NCBI GenBank assembly: GCA_050010115.1
Contig: JBEKLQ010000065.1
Location: 1 to 23,431 of the forward strand
Length of the DNA stretch: 23,431 nucleotides
Origin: JAKACA01 sp050010115
Lineage (GTDB): Bacteria > Actinomycetota > Acidimicrobiia > Acidimicrobiales > Bog-793
Direction of reading: 5' to 3'
A program made the translations under genes and the position numbers. A model generated the notes under the pieces. It worked only from the letters and a program-made list of their open reading frames with translations, ran no database searches and was not told the origin of the DNA. Of this stretch, positions 1-6,392 are shown one piece after another. Position 1 is the first letter of the stretch, and every line of letters starts with the position of its first letter.

Positions 1-180
1 GCTCGCCACAGTCTGCAACTCGGACCGTAGGGCCGCAATCTTCGACTCGAGATCACCGCCAACACCGGAGGCATCCCGCTCCAGCCCGGCGAGCGTTGAC
101 TCAAGTCGTGCCAGTCCCTGGGCCAACTCGGCGTGGGCCGATGCCGACGACCTTAGGCCGGGCTGATCATCCAGAGTCAT
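1..180 (-). CDS. Partial coiled-coil protein (N-terminus only), function unknown
   Basis: An open minus-strand frame starts at the ATG whose complement lies at 178-180 and runs off the left edge, giving 60 codons without a stop. A G-rich stretch about 7 nt upstream of the ATG could act as a ribosome binding site. After a short polar start (MTLDDQPGL), the residues fall into a heptad-like Leu/Ala pattern (ELAQGLARLESTLAGLERD, then LESKIAALRSELQ), so the visible part looks like a coiled coil. The frame is divergent from the sugar transferase at 569. Coiled-coil N-termini occur in chain-length regulators, in glycosyl- and methyltransferases of polysaccharide loci, and in many other proteins, so no function can be assigned. 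Confidence 0.5.
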   Translation of the reverse strand, partial: MTLDDQPGLRSSASAHAELAQGLARLESTLAGLERDASGVGGDLESKIAALRSELQTVAS

Positions 181-568
181 GGTGCGCCCCCCAATCCGGG
201 TTACCCGAAGGTCGCGGCTGCGCTACCGCGAACTGCCTACGAACGTGCGAAGCCTACAGGCATACATCGCTCCGCCGAGAAGTCCGCGCCGCGTTGGTTG
301 ACGTGGCCAGCACTTTCGCGGCGCGGGGTCGACCGGGCCGTCGCCCTGGAGTTCACAGCCGGCCGAAGAGGCGCTCGGTCTGCTTCCCTTCCGCGTGCTG
401 GGAGCTCCCGCAGGGAATTCATCAGCAGCGTTGGCTCTGCTCACACATTCTCCCGGTCCACGGGGAGGCGCCGGCAAGCCAGCGGACGTTCTGCCCGCAG
501 TCCAGTAGCCATCGTCATTCTGGCGCTCTTGCAACAGTTCCCGCCGCAGCTGGCTGGTCTGAGGTTGA
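181..568. other. Intergenic region between divergent genes, no gene seen
   Basis: This 388-bp stretch separates the leftward coiled-coil gene from the sugar transferase. Open frames exist on both strands, but they have no recognisable domain and reflect the high GC. Small symmetric elements are present: a 6-bp inverted repeat (212-217 with 226-231), the 10-bp palindrome GGGAGCTCCC (400-409), and a CTCCC/GGGAG stem (450-454 with 463-467). None is clearly a promoter, riboswitch or terminator. The space presumably carries promoters for both genes, but I cannot place a convincing -35/-10 pair. Confidence 0.4.
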
Positions 569-1906
569 ATGGTCCGGATGGCTCGCATCGTCAAGCTGCT
601 GACACCCGCGGTTGCAGCCGCGGTGCTCTTCTTCGTCGTCGCATACATCCACGCCGCCTTTAGGGGGCACTATGCGTTGACGGCTGAGCCGCGCTTTGGC
701 TGGTTGCTCGGGTTGCTTGCACTGATTTGGGTCAGCACGTACGCAGCCGGTGTGAACGAGACGACCATCCCGTTGGGCTCCCGCCTGTTGCGGTCCGCCG
801 CTGCGGTCGTGAGCGCCGTAGTCGTCATCTCCCTACTCGAGCTCGCCTCAGTAGAGCACACGACGATCCCGTGGTTCGATGTCGGTTTCAGCGTGCTCCT
901 GCTCACGCCGGGCCTGGCATTGGCGGCGGCGCTGTCCGACCGGTCGCTCGTTCAGCGGGGGCAACTAGAGCGAGTGATTGCGGTGATCGGCGACGAGGAG
1001 CGGGAGCGCCTCTTGCGCGACGCCGGCCGGGCCCCGGAACAAGTGTCGCAAGTCGTCGCGCTCGTGGCTCCGGAGGACGTGCTACCGAGCGACACGTCCG
1101 ACTCGCCGCTGTTAGACCTCATTCGGGAACACCGAGCGACGCTCGTCGTGCTCAACCGGGAGGCACAGTCGCTGGACGACGTGGTTTCGCAGGCGGCCCG
1201 CGCCCACTCGCGAGGCGTCAGGATTCGCACGCTGTCGCTTTTCTACGACGAGTGGCTCGGCAAGCTCCCGATCTCCGAGCTCGAGCGGATCGCTCTGTTG
1301 TTCGACATCAACGAAATCCACCGACCCGTCTACGCGCGCCTCAAGCGACTCTTCGATGTAGTCCTGGCGTCGTTCGGGCTCGTGCTGCTCGCGCTCTGGA
1401 TCCCCGCCGTATGGCTGCTCGATCAGTTCGGAAATCGCGGCCCGCTTTTCTACAGCCAACCTCGAGTGGGCAAGGACGGAGCCCAATTCACTATCCACAA
1501 GTTCCGTACGATGCGCGACAGCGACGACGCTCCGACCCACTGGACCTCGAACGACGACCCACGAATCGGCCGCGTCGGGCGAATGCTGCGGCAGCTCCAC
1601 GTGGACGAGCTTCCCCAAGTCTGGAACGTGCTGCGGCGCGAGCTGTCCATCGTCGGTCCGAGGCCGGAGCAACCGCACTACGTTGCTCAGCTGACCGAGC
1701 GAATCCCGTTCTACGAGATCCGTCACCTCGTCCGGCCCGGCATCACTGGCTGGGCCCAGGTCAAGTACGACTACGGCTCCACGGAACTCGATGCCCTCGA
1801 GAAACTCCAATACGAGTTCTTCTACCTCCGCCACCAGAGCCTGGCGCTCGATATGCGGATCGTCGGACGCACGCTGCGCTCGATTGCAGGTCGTGAAGGT
1901 CGGTAG
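569..1906 (+). CDS. Exopolysaccharide-initiating sugar-1-phosphate transferase (polyprenyl glycosylphosphotransferase)
   Basis: This membrane enzyme transfers a sugar-1-phosphate from a nucleotide sugar to undecaprenyl phosphate, the first step of exopolysaccharide or O-unit assembly. The 445-aa length fits the long WbaP/WcaJ-type family. Residues 1-121 hold about four hydrophobic segments, 130-250 form a soluble CoA-binding-like/Rossmann-like region, and the catalytic sugar-transferase domain (about 257-440) opens with KRLFDVVLA and a fifth membrane segment (262-284). Family motifs are QPRVGKDG and HKFRTM (298-315), the acidic DELPQVWNVL (346-355), SIVGPRPE (360-367) and RPGITGWAQV (389-398). 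The start at 569 has GAGG four bases upstream; the in-frame ATG at 578 is an alternative. The sugar substrate cannot be read from the sequence. The diguanylate cyclase follows 18 nt later in the same frame. Confidence 0.93.
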   Translation: MVRMARIVKLLTPAVAAAVLFFVVAYIHAAFRGHYALTAEPRFGWLLGLLALIWVSTYAAGVNETTIPLGSRLLRSAAAVVSAVVVISLLELASVEHTTIPWFDVGFSVLLLTPGLALAAALSDRSLVQRGQLERVIAVIGDEERERLLRDAGRAPEQVSQVVALVAPEDVLPSDTSDSPLLDLIREHRATLVVLNREAQSLDDVVSQAARAHSRGVRIRTLSLFYDEWLGKLPISELERIALLFDINEIHRPVYARLKRLFDVVLASFGLVLLALWIPAVWLLDQFGNRGPLFYSQPRVGKDGAQFTIHKFRTMRDSDDAPTHWTSNDDPRIGRVGRMLRQLHVDELPQVWNVLRRELSIVGPRPEQPHYVAQLTERIPFYEIRHLVRPGITGWAQVKYDYGSTELDALEKLQYEFFYLRHQSLALDMRIVGRTLRSIAGREGR

Positions 1907-1924
1907 CCAGCTGCATCCCGGCGC

Positions 1925-3064
1925 TTGCCGCGAATTTCGGGCCGTGGGACGCTAGCGTCGAATCTCGTCGAGCGGCCATCTACTCACCACGGCGGCAGGA
2001 AGGTTGTCGCCCCCGCACCATCCCGGGTGACTCCCCGGGATGGTGGCGCGCCCCCGGAAAGGTCCGCGAAGTCGGCGCCACCGGCTGATGCCGAGGCGAG
2101 CCTGGCGGCTGTCGAGGGGCTGGCCCGTGCGTGGACACGACGTTGCCAGGCCACCAGCAGCACGACAGCGGGCCTGGATGCCGAGGAGCGACTCGGATTG
2201 CTCGTTGCCATCGAGGCGGCGGCGCCGGCGACAGCCACGGGCGCTCGAGGGCCATTCGCTTCGCGGAACCGCTCGGCTGCAACGCCTGCGTCGAAACCCG
2301 CTTCCACCGTCGCCGCCAGGCGCAAGGCGCTCGAGGTGGCGGCGATCCGATGGGGAGCACGCGTTGCATCGCCTGGGCTCGTGGTCGAGCAGCTCCTGCT
2401 GCTTCGCCACCTCGTTACGACGTCGACCGATGGCGAGCGCCTCGGTCGCCTCGTTGACCGGGCCATGCTCGTCGCCACACAGGCGGCCACGGACGAACTG
2501 CAGATTGCCGCGTTCAGCGACGCGCTTACGGGTTGCGCGAATCGTCGAGCATTCGAGCGCGACCTCGAACGGGAGCTCGCACGCTGCGCTCGAGCCGAAC
2601 TCGACCTGTGCGTCGTAGCCGCCGACCTCGACGGGTTGAAACGGATCAACGACTCCGAGGGCCACGCCGCAGGTGACCGAGCCCTCCTGCGACTTGTCGA
2701 GTCGTTCCGGCGGGCGCTGCGCACCCTTGACGGTGTGTATCGGCTCGGCGGTGACGAGTTCGTTCTCGTCCTGCCTGACACATCGCTCGATGACGGGTTG
2801 GTGGTCATGAACCGCGTCGAGCGGCTCGGTGCGCCCTCGTTCAGCTGGGGAATCGCGAGCGTCACTTCGACCGGCTCCTGGGACCCGAGCTCACTGGTCG
2901 CGCTCGCCGACGACGCCCTCTACGAGCGCCGTCGGCTGGTCCGCACCGGGGCGCGGTCACGAGGGGCCTCGCAGGAGCCAGGCTCGTACATCCCCGATCT
3001 ACCCGACCTGCCGGCAGCTGAGCGCCGGCCCATCACCGAGATCACCAGGACAGGCACCGCCTGA
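1925..3064 (+). CDS. GGDEF-domain diguanylate cyclase
   Basis: The protein likely makes c-di-GMP from two GTP. The C-terminal GGDEF domain spans roughly residues 195-340, with DALTGCANRRAF (199-210), the metal- and nucleotide-binding DLDGLKRIND segment (234-243) and an exact GGDEF signature at 275-279. RTLD (266-269) lies five residues upstream of GGDEF, which is the position of the RxxD product-inhibition site, so feedback inhibition seems intact. The first 190 residues are Ala/Arg-rich, without a membrane segment or recognised sensor domain. The start is uncertain: the frame opens with TTG at 1925, GTG at 2027 is an alternative, neither has a good ribosome binding site, and a perfect hairpin (2016-2045) lies between them. 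Following a sugar transferase suggests control of polysaccharide synthesis, which is inference. Confidence 0.88.
   Translation: MPRISGRGTLASNLVERPSTHHGGRKVVAPAPSRVTPRDGGAPPERSAKSAPPADAEASLAAVEGLARAWTRRCQATSSTTAGLDAEERLGLLVAIEAAAPATATGARGPFASRNRSAATPASKPASTVAARRKALEVAAIRWGARVASPGLVVEQLLLLRHLVTTSTDGERLGRLVDRAMLVATQAATDELQIAAFSDALTGCANRRAFERDLERELARCARAELDLCVVAADLDGLKRINDSEGHAAGDRALLRLVESFRRALRTLDGVYRLGGDEFVLVLPDTSLDDGLVVMNRVERLGAPSFSWGIASVTSTGSWDPSSLVALADDALYERRRLVRTGARSRGASQEPGSYIPDLPDLPAAERRPITEITRTGTA
2016..2045. terminator. Perfect 12-bp GC-rich inverted repeat (terminator or leader hairpin)
   Basis: The 12-nt arm CACCATCCCGGG at 2016-2027 is followed by a 6-nt loop (2028-2033) and the exact reverse complement at 2034-2045. 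There is no T-run, so it is not a classical intrinsic terminator, but GC-rich hairpins without a U-tract are known in actinobacteria. It lies about 110 nt after the sugar-transferase stop and inside the N-terminal frame of the GGDEF gene. The in-frame GTG at 2027-2029 sits at the base of the loop. Confidence 0.4.
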
Positions 3065-3095
3065 GGCCACCGCCTTACGGCACCGCCTGAGGCCA
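3053..3095. repeat. Short tandem duplication across the GGDEF gene stop codon
   Basis: A 17-nt sequence, GGCACCGCCTGAGGCCA, occurs at 3053-3069 and again at 3079-3095 (period 26). The first copy contains the TGA stop of the GGDEF gene (3062-3064). The second copy carries the same triplets downstream. It looks like a recent slippage duplication. Confidence 0.75.
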
Positions 3096-3112
3096 TCGCG
3101 TGCGAGATGGCT

Positions 3113-3547
3113 TCAGCACACGACCTCCACCGGGCCGGCGCCCACGATCGCCTCGAGCAGGCGTCCTTCGATTCCCTCTAGTGCGAACGCCTCAATCGGC
3201 AAGTCGGCAGCAGACAAGAGCCGGGACACGTCGAGCAGATCCGCTGCGAGGTCGAGCACGCGCTCCTTCTCGAGATCAATCAGCGTGTTGCGGCCGAGCT
3301 CGCCCCGGGGAGCGGCGGCCTTGCCGGATAACGTCGACGCACGACGGCCATGAGCCGGCTCGTGGATGGTGAGACCGACGGATGCCCCCAGCCACACCCG
3401 GGCGGCCGTGATCGGACCGATTGCTCGTGGTGGCCATCCCGATGACGCCTCGAGCAGCTGCCCGAGCGTCCGGGTGATGAGCAACAAGTCGTCGTGCTCG
3501 AACCGAGCACCCGAATCGAAGTGGACCAAAGGCACGCCGCACAGCAT
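3113..3547 (-). CDS. Conserved-looking hypothetical protein, function unknown
   Basis: This 144-aa minus-strand frame begins at ATG 3547, with an in-frame stop shortly upstream, and ends at 3113. I do not recognise the family. The protein is soluble, without a signal peptide or membrane segment. It alternates hydrophobic and acidic stretches (DLLLITRTLGQLLEAS near the start, LIDLEKERVLDLAADLL in the middle), suggesting an alpha-helical fold. It contains no obvious catalytic motif or cysteine cluster. No clear ribosome binding site precedes the ATG. It is convergent with the GGDEF gene and lies downstream of the SCO1664-family gene on the same strand across a 141-bp gap, so it could be the last gene of that transcript or a separate unit. 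A non-coding assignment cannot be excluded. Confidence 0.5.
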   Translation of the reverse strand: MLCGVPLVHFDSGARFEHDDLLLITRTLGQLLEASSGWPPRAIGPITAARVWLGASVGLTIHEPAHGRRASTLSGKAAAPRGELGRNTLIDLEKERVLDLAADLLDVSRLLSAADLPIEAFALEGIEGRLLEAIVGAGPVEVVC

Positions 3548-3585
3548 CGGGCACGGTCATACCGATTCACCTACCGTTGTTCATC

Positions 3586-3640
3586 CACGGGTTGTTCCGC
3601 ACTGGCAGATAGGAGTCGATCGGGCAACAACCAGCCCGTG
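3586..3640. other. Inverted repeat in the gap after the SCO1664-family gene
   Basis: CACGGGTTG at 3586-3594 can pair with CAGCCCGTG at 3632-3640 (9 bp, one G-T pair) around a loop of about 37 nt. A second symmetry (GTTGTT at 3591-3596, AACAAC at 3626-3631) is nested within it. It lies just beyond the minus-strand stop at 3689 and could be a transcript-end structure, but the loop is long and there is no T-run. Confidence 0.2.
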
Positions 3641-3688
3641 TCGGCCCGCCAGCCGCCGGGGCGCCGCCGCAGGTCTCCACTGGCGACC

Positions 3689-4429
3689 TCATACGAGGGG
3701 CCAGGGGTACGCCCGGTAGTCGCCGGCTGGAGCCGGGAAGCTCGGCCGGCGCATGAGCGCCCGAGCCCGCCGACGCAAGGCGACTACCTCGTCCTCGCTG
3801 AGCAGGACACCCACGTCATCGGGGACCTCATCGGCGACCGACGCCACTGCTTCGAGCACGCGATCAGGCAGCGGCTCGCCGGCGAAATCCCACATCACGG
3901 TCCGGAGTTTGTGCTGCACGTGGAACGACAGTCCGTGGTCGATCCCCCAGATGCGGTTCTGGCTGTCCACGAGCACGTGGCCGCTCTTGCGATCAGCGTT
4001 GTTCATCAGCAAGTCGAGGCCCGCCAACACTCGCAACTGCTCGTGGTAACGCTCTTCCTCGATCAGGCTGAAGTAGTGCTGCTCGAAGTCCGCGTCGACG
4101 AATCGCTGGAGCGATCCTTCATCCATCGGAGCCTCCGTCCGGAGCACTGTCTCGGGCACGAGCCCGAGGCCGAGCGCCGCGGAGAGCGCGTACGCCGCGA
4201 CTTCACGGCGGAACAGCTGGTCCCCGAAGTCCCACAGGTGCCGCTCCCCCTTGCCGGGTTTGTACACGGCGCGGACGCAGACGTCACCGCTGCGCACGCT
4301 GACAAGGAAGGAGTAGTTCGAGCTCCAGGGCAGCCGTCCTTCGATCTCGACCTCGCCCGAGGAGAGCACTTCGAGCCACTCGGCCGGGCTCAGGTCAGCG
4401 GCGGCTTGTTCCCGTTCATCCTCGGGCAC
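3689..4429 (-). CDS. SCO1664-family protein (PI3/4-kinase-like fold)
   Basis: This 246-aa protein belongs to a family nearly confined to actinobacteria (TIGR03843/SCO1664-like) that resembles phosphatidylinositol 3/4-kinases in its core. Its biochemical role is unknown. Visible signatures are the basic VYKPGKGERHLWDF segment, where a nucleotide-binding Lys is expected, REVAAYALS followed by a Gly/Leu-rich helix, MNNADRKSGH, and the acidic IWGIDHGLSFH, comparable to the catalytic and metal-binding loops of that fold. The protein is soluble. The start is GTG at 4429, giving MPEDEREQ, and it lies 40 nt inside the end of the DUF3090 gene, so translation is probably coupled. It is the last gene of the phosphomutase/DUF3090/SCO1664 set. 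Family membership is firm; kinase activity is inference. Confidence 0.85.
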   Translation of the reverse strand: MPEDEREQAAADLSPAEWLEVLSSGEVEIEGRLPWSSNYSFLVSVRSGDVCVRAVYKPGKGERHLWDFGDQLFRREVAAYALSAALGLGLVPETVLRTEAPMDEGSLQRFVDADFEQHYFSLIEEERYHEQLRVLAGLDLLMNNADRKSGHVLVDSQNRIWGIDHGLSFHVQHKLRTVMWDFAGEPLPDRVLEAVASVADEVPDDVGVLLSEDEVVALRRRARALMRRPSFPAPAGDYRAYPWPLV

Positions 4430-4917
4430 ACGTGTCCTCTCGGGTCAAGCGGGTATCCACACCGCGGGCAGATCGGCCGCCCCGCCTCGACAAGCTCCGT
4501 TCCGCGGATCGCCAGTGCCAGGGCCTGCGCTCGCGTCATCGCCAGCCGGGCCGTGACGCCCTCGTCGTCGGTGAAGCCCTCGCCAGGCTCCTCGGTCCGA
4601 TCGATCTCGTCGCACACGAGGACGATCCGGTCCAGATCCTCGTCGTAGGCGACCCCCAGTGCGCCGACGGCAAAATCGGGCTCCAGGAACGGCTCCATCT
4701 CGAGCGCGGCGCCGCTCGGCAGGTCCTCCGGGCGCTCGAGCTCTCGGATCAGCCGGCCGAGGTAGCGGCACAGGGTGGACACTTGACTCTTCTCGAGCTT
4801 CATGGTCACCTGCTGATTGCCCTGGCGGACCTGGAGAAGAAACACACGCTCACCGACCGGACCTATGGTCGCGACGACGACACGGTCCGGATCACCGAGC
4901 TCGAAGCTCCTCGTCAC
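4390..4917 (-). CDS. DUF3090 (TIGR03847-type) protein with C-terminal zinc-ribbon-like tail
   Basis: This 175-aa actinobacterial protein of unknown function matches the TIGR03847/DUF3090 pattern: N-terminal RSFELGDPDRVVVATIG, then GERVFLLQVR and a Lys/Gln-rich segment, a middle acidic VGALGVAYDE...VCDEI core, and a C-terminal CPRCGYPLDPRGHVCP tail (Cys150, Cys153, His162, Cys164) that looks able to bind a metal. The start is GTG at 4917, chosen because a strong AAGGAGGAT lies six bases upstream and the family begins here. The longer open frame upstream lies inside the phosphomutase gene. The GTG overlaps the phosphomutase TGA by 4 nt, and the 3' end overlaps the SCO1664-family start by 40 nt, so the three genes form one operon. 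Confidence 0.88.
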   Translation of the reverse strand: MTRSFELGDPDRVVVATIGPVGERVFLLQVRQGNQQVTMKLEKSQVSTLCRYLGRLIRELERPEDLPSGAALEMEPFLEPDFAVGALGVAYDEDLDRIVLVCDEIDRTEEPGEGFTDDEGVTARLAMTRAQALALAIRGTELVEAGRPICPRCGYPLDPRGHVCPRMNGNKPPLT

Positions 4918-5576
4918 CCGTTCATCCTCCTTGGCGCTCGTGGTTCTCGGGCGGTCGTCTCGGTGGCTGGCACGAACCGTCTGATCGCTGCGTAGGAGTT
5001 CACCGCAAGCACCATCGGTCCCTCGGCACCATAGGCGACGATGCTGGTCGAGCACGTGCCGATCATGATCCGCTGGAAGAGGTCGAGCGGGATCCCGAGG
5101 GCGCTTGCGAGCACCGCTTTGATGCAGTCGGCGTGGCTCACGGCCACGACCAACTGGCCCGGGTGCTTGGCCCGGTAGCGGCCGGTGACGGCGACGAGAC
5201 GTGCCTGCAGCTCCACGAACGACTCGCCACCAGGGAACCGGAAGCCCGACGGGAACCGCTGCACGGTCTTCCACTCCGGGAGCTTGGCCAGCTTGGACAG
5301 CTCAGCACCGGTCCAATCGCCGAAGTCGCACTCGACGAGGCCACGATCGATGACCACGGGCCTCTCGGTCTGGGTGGCAATCGGAGCAGCTGTCTCGCGG
5401 GCGCGCTCGAGAGGGGAAGCGTACACGGCGGTGACGGGCACTCCCTCAAAGCGCTGACCTGTCTCGGCGGCCTCCGCCCGCCCGTTCTCCGACAAGTGAA
5501 GGCCGCGAGCCCGGCCTGGCAAGACCTTTCCCGTGGTGGGTGTGGTCCCGTGGCGGACGTAGCAGACGGTCGTCAT
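4914..5576 (-). CDS. MSMEG_4193-family histidine phosphatase / putative phosphomutase
   Basis: This 220-aa protein of the histidine phosphatase (phosphoglycerate mutase-like) superfamily is expected to hydrolyse or transfer a phosphate through a phospho-histidine. The catalytic RHG is at residues 8-10 (VRHGTTPTTG), SPLERARETA (54-63) supplies a second phosphate-binding Arg, Glu82 in ECDFGDWTG is the likely proton donor, and His148 in AVSHADCIKAVLASALG is the second histidine. The start ATG 5576 gives MTTVCYVRHG, the normal N-terminus of the family; the much longer open frame upstream runs antisense through the UDG gene. It is the first gene of the phosphomutase/DUF3090/SCO1664 operon, divergent from the UDG gene with 54 bp between starts. 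The substrate is unknown. Confidence 0.9.
   Translation of the reverse strand: MTTVCYVRHGTTPTTGKVLPGRARGLHLSENGRAEAAETGQRFEGVPVTAVYASPLERARETAAPIATQTERPVVIDRGLVECDFGDWTGAELSKLAKLPEWKTVQRFPSGFRFPGGESFVELQARLVAVTGRYRAKHPGQLVVAVSHADCIKAVLASALGIPLDLFQRIMIGTCSTSIVAYGAEGPMVLAVNSYAAIRRFVPATETTAREPRAPRRMNG
4924..4932 (-). promoter_or_regulatory. Strong ribosome binding site fixing the DUF3090 start
   Basis: On the minus strand this reads AAGGAGGAT, six bases before the GTG at 4917. It lies inside the phosphomutase gene end and decides the DUF3090 start over longer in-frame options. Confidence 0.8.
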
Positions 5577-5607
5577 GGCGTCGGCGTGGCGGCGTGCCCG
5601 TGGCATC

Positions 5608-5638
5608 TCAGTACCGTACCGTTCACCTCTATGGTCAA
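5608..5638 (-). promoter_or_regulatory. Possible promoter for the phosphomutase operon
   Basis: On the minus strand a TTGACC hexamer (5633-5638) is followed by tandem TACGG/TAC elements (5608-5618) just upstream of the start at 5576. The -35 is a good match, but the spacing to TACGGT (14) or TACTGA (19) is not ideal. The -35 would overlap the UDG start codon. On the plus strand, TACCGT at 5617-5622 lies 8 bases before the UDG ATG, which lacks a ribosome binding site, so a leaderless UDG transcript is possible. Confidence 0.3.
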
Positions 5639-6392
5639 AGCCGGCGAGCCGCCCAGCGCCCGCCCGCCCAGCGTCCGCCCGCCCAGCGCCGGGCTCCGCG
5701 CCCTGTCCGAGCGCGTGGTCTCGTGCACGGCCTGCCCTCGGCTCGTCGCCTGGCGCGAGCAGGCTGCTGCAGACCCCCCGAGAGCGTTCCTGGGCGAGAG
5801 GTATTGGTGCAGGCCGTTGGCTGGTTTTGGGGATGCGAGCGCGCGGCTCGTCATCGTCGGGCTCGCTCCGGCGGCACACGGTGGCAACCGGACCGGCCGG
5901 ATGTTTACCGGCGACCGCTCCGGTGACTTCCTCTTCGCCGCGCTGTGGCGAGCCGGGCTGGCGAATCAGCCGGGTTCGCGGAGCCTCGACGACGGCCTCG
6001 CTCTGCACGGTGCCTACGTGACGGCGGCGGTGCGCTGCGCACCACCCGACAATCGGCCGGCGCCGGCCGAGCGGGACCGCTGCCTCCCCTTCCTGTCGGA
6101 GGAACTATCACTTCTTCCGAGCGCCACCGTGTACCTCGCGCTCGGAGCCTTTGCCTACGCGTCCCTCACGAAGATCCCACCGGCGACGAGGGCTGTAGCG
6201 AGACCGAAGCCGCCCTTCGCCCACGGGCTGGAGGTGCGGCTGTCAGCGGCGTCGAGTGGTGTGAGATGGTTGCTGTGCAGCTACCATCCGAGCCAGCGCA
6301 ACGTCTTCACCGGGCTGCTCACCGCTGAGATGTTCGACGGCGTCCTGGCACGCGCCGTCGAGCTGTCGAGGACAGAACCGCCCTCAGCTTGA
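5631..6392 (+). CDS. Family 5 uracil-DNA glycosylase (UdgB-type, 4Fe-4S)
   Basis: This 253-aa base-excision repair enzyme removes uracil, and in this family hypoxanthine and other deaminated bases, from DNA. Motif 1 is GLAPAAHGGNRTGRMFTGD (77-95), typical of family 5, with RCAPPDNRP in the middle and the C-terminal SYHPSQRN loop. Cys32 and Cys35 (CTACP), Cys60 (YWCRP) and the Cys of LLCSYHP are the likely four iron-sulfur ligands. The start at ATG 5631 fits the family length; the open frame extends far upstream but there it only overlaps minus-strand genes. Residues 7-21 are a PPSAR-type repeat encoded by a 15-nt tandem repeat. The 3' end overlaps the convergent FrhB-like gene by 9 nt. Confidence 0.92.
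   Translation: MVKAGEPPSARPPSVRPPSAGLRALSERVVSCTACPRLVAWREQAAADPPRAFLGERYWCRPLAGFGDASARLVIVGLAPAAHGGNRTGRMFTGDRSGDFLFAALWRAGLANQPGSRSLDDGLALHGAYVTAAVRCAPPDNRPAPAERDRCLPFLSEELSLLPSATVYLALGAFAYASLTKIPPATRAVARPKPPFAHGLEVRLSAASSGVRWLLCSYHPSQRNVFTGLLTAEMFDGVLARAVELSRTEPPSA
5649..5693 (+). repeat. In-frame 15-bp tandem repeat (three units) in the UDG N-terminus
   Basis: Three consecutive 15-nt units, at 5649-5663, 5664-5678 and 5679-5693, read CCGCCCAGCG followed by CCCGC, TCCGC and CCGGG. They encode PPSAR, PPSVR and PPSAG. The units precede the first iron-sulfur cysteines, so copy-number change would alter only a flexible Pro-rich tail. Confidence 0.85.

Noticed and set aside
223..648. Overlapping open frames on both strands in the left intergenic region
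   Set aside because: They have no recognisable domain, they conflict with one another, and the composition is Arg/Ser/Pro/Ala-rich as in random high-GC frames.
3494..4648. 384-aa plus-strand frame across the SCO1664-family gene
   Set aside because: It is antisense to a gene with clear family motifs and shows no domain of its own.
4659..5630. Long N-terminal extension of the UDG frame
   Set aside because: It overlaps the minus-strand phosphomutase and DUF3090 genes. Family length and motifs begin after ATG 5631.
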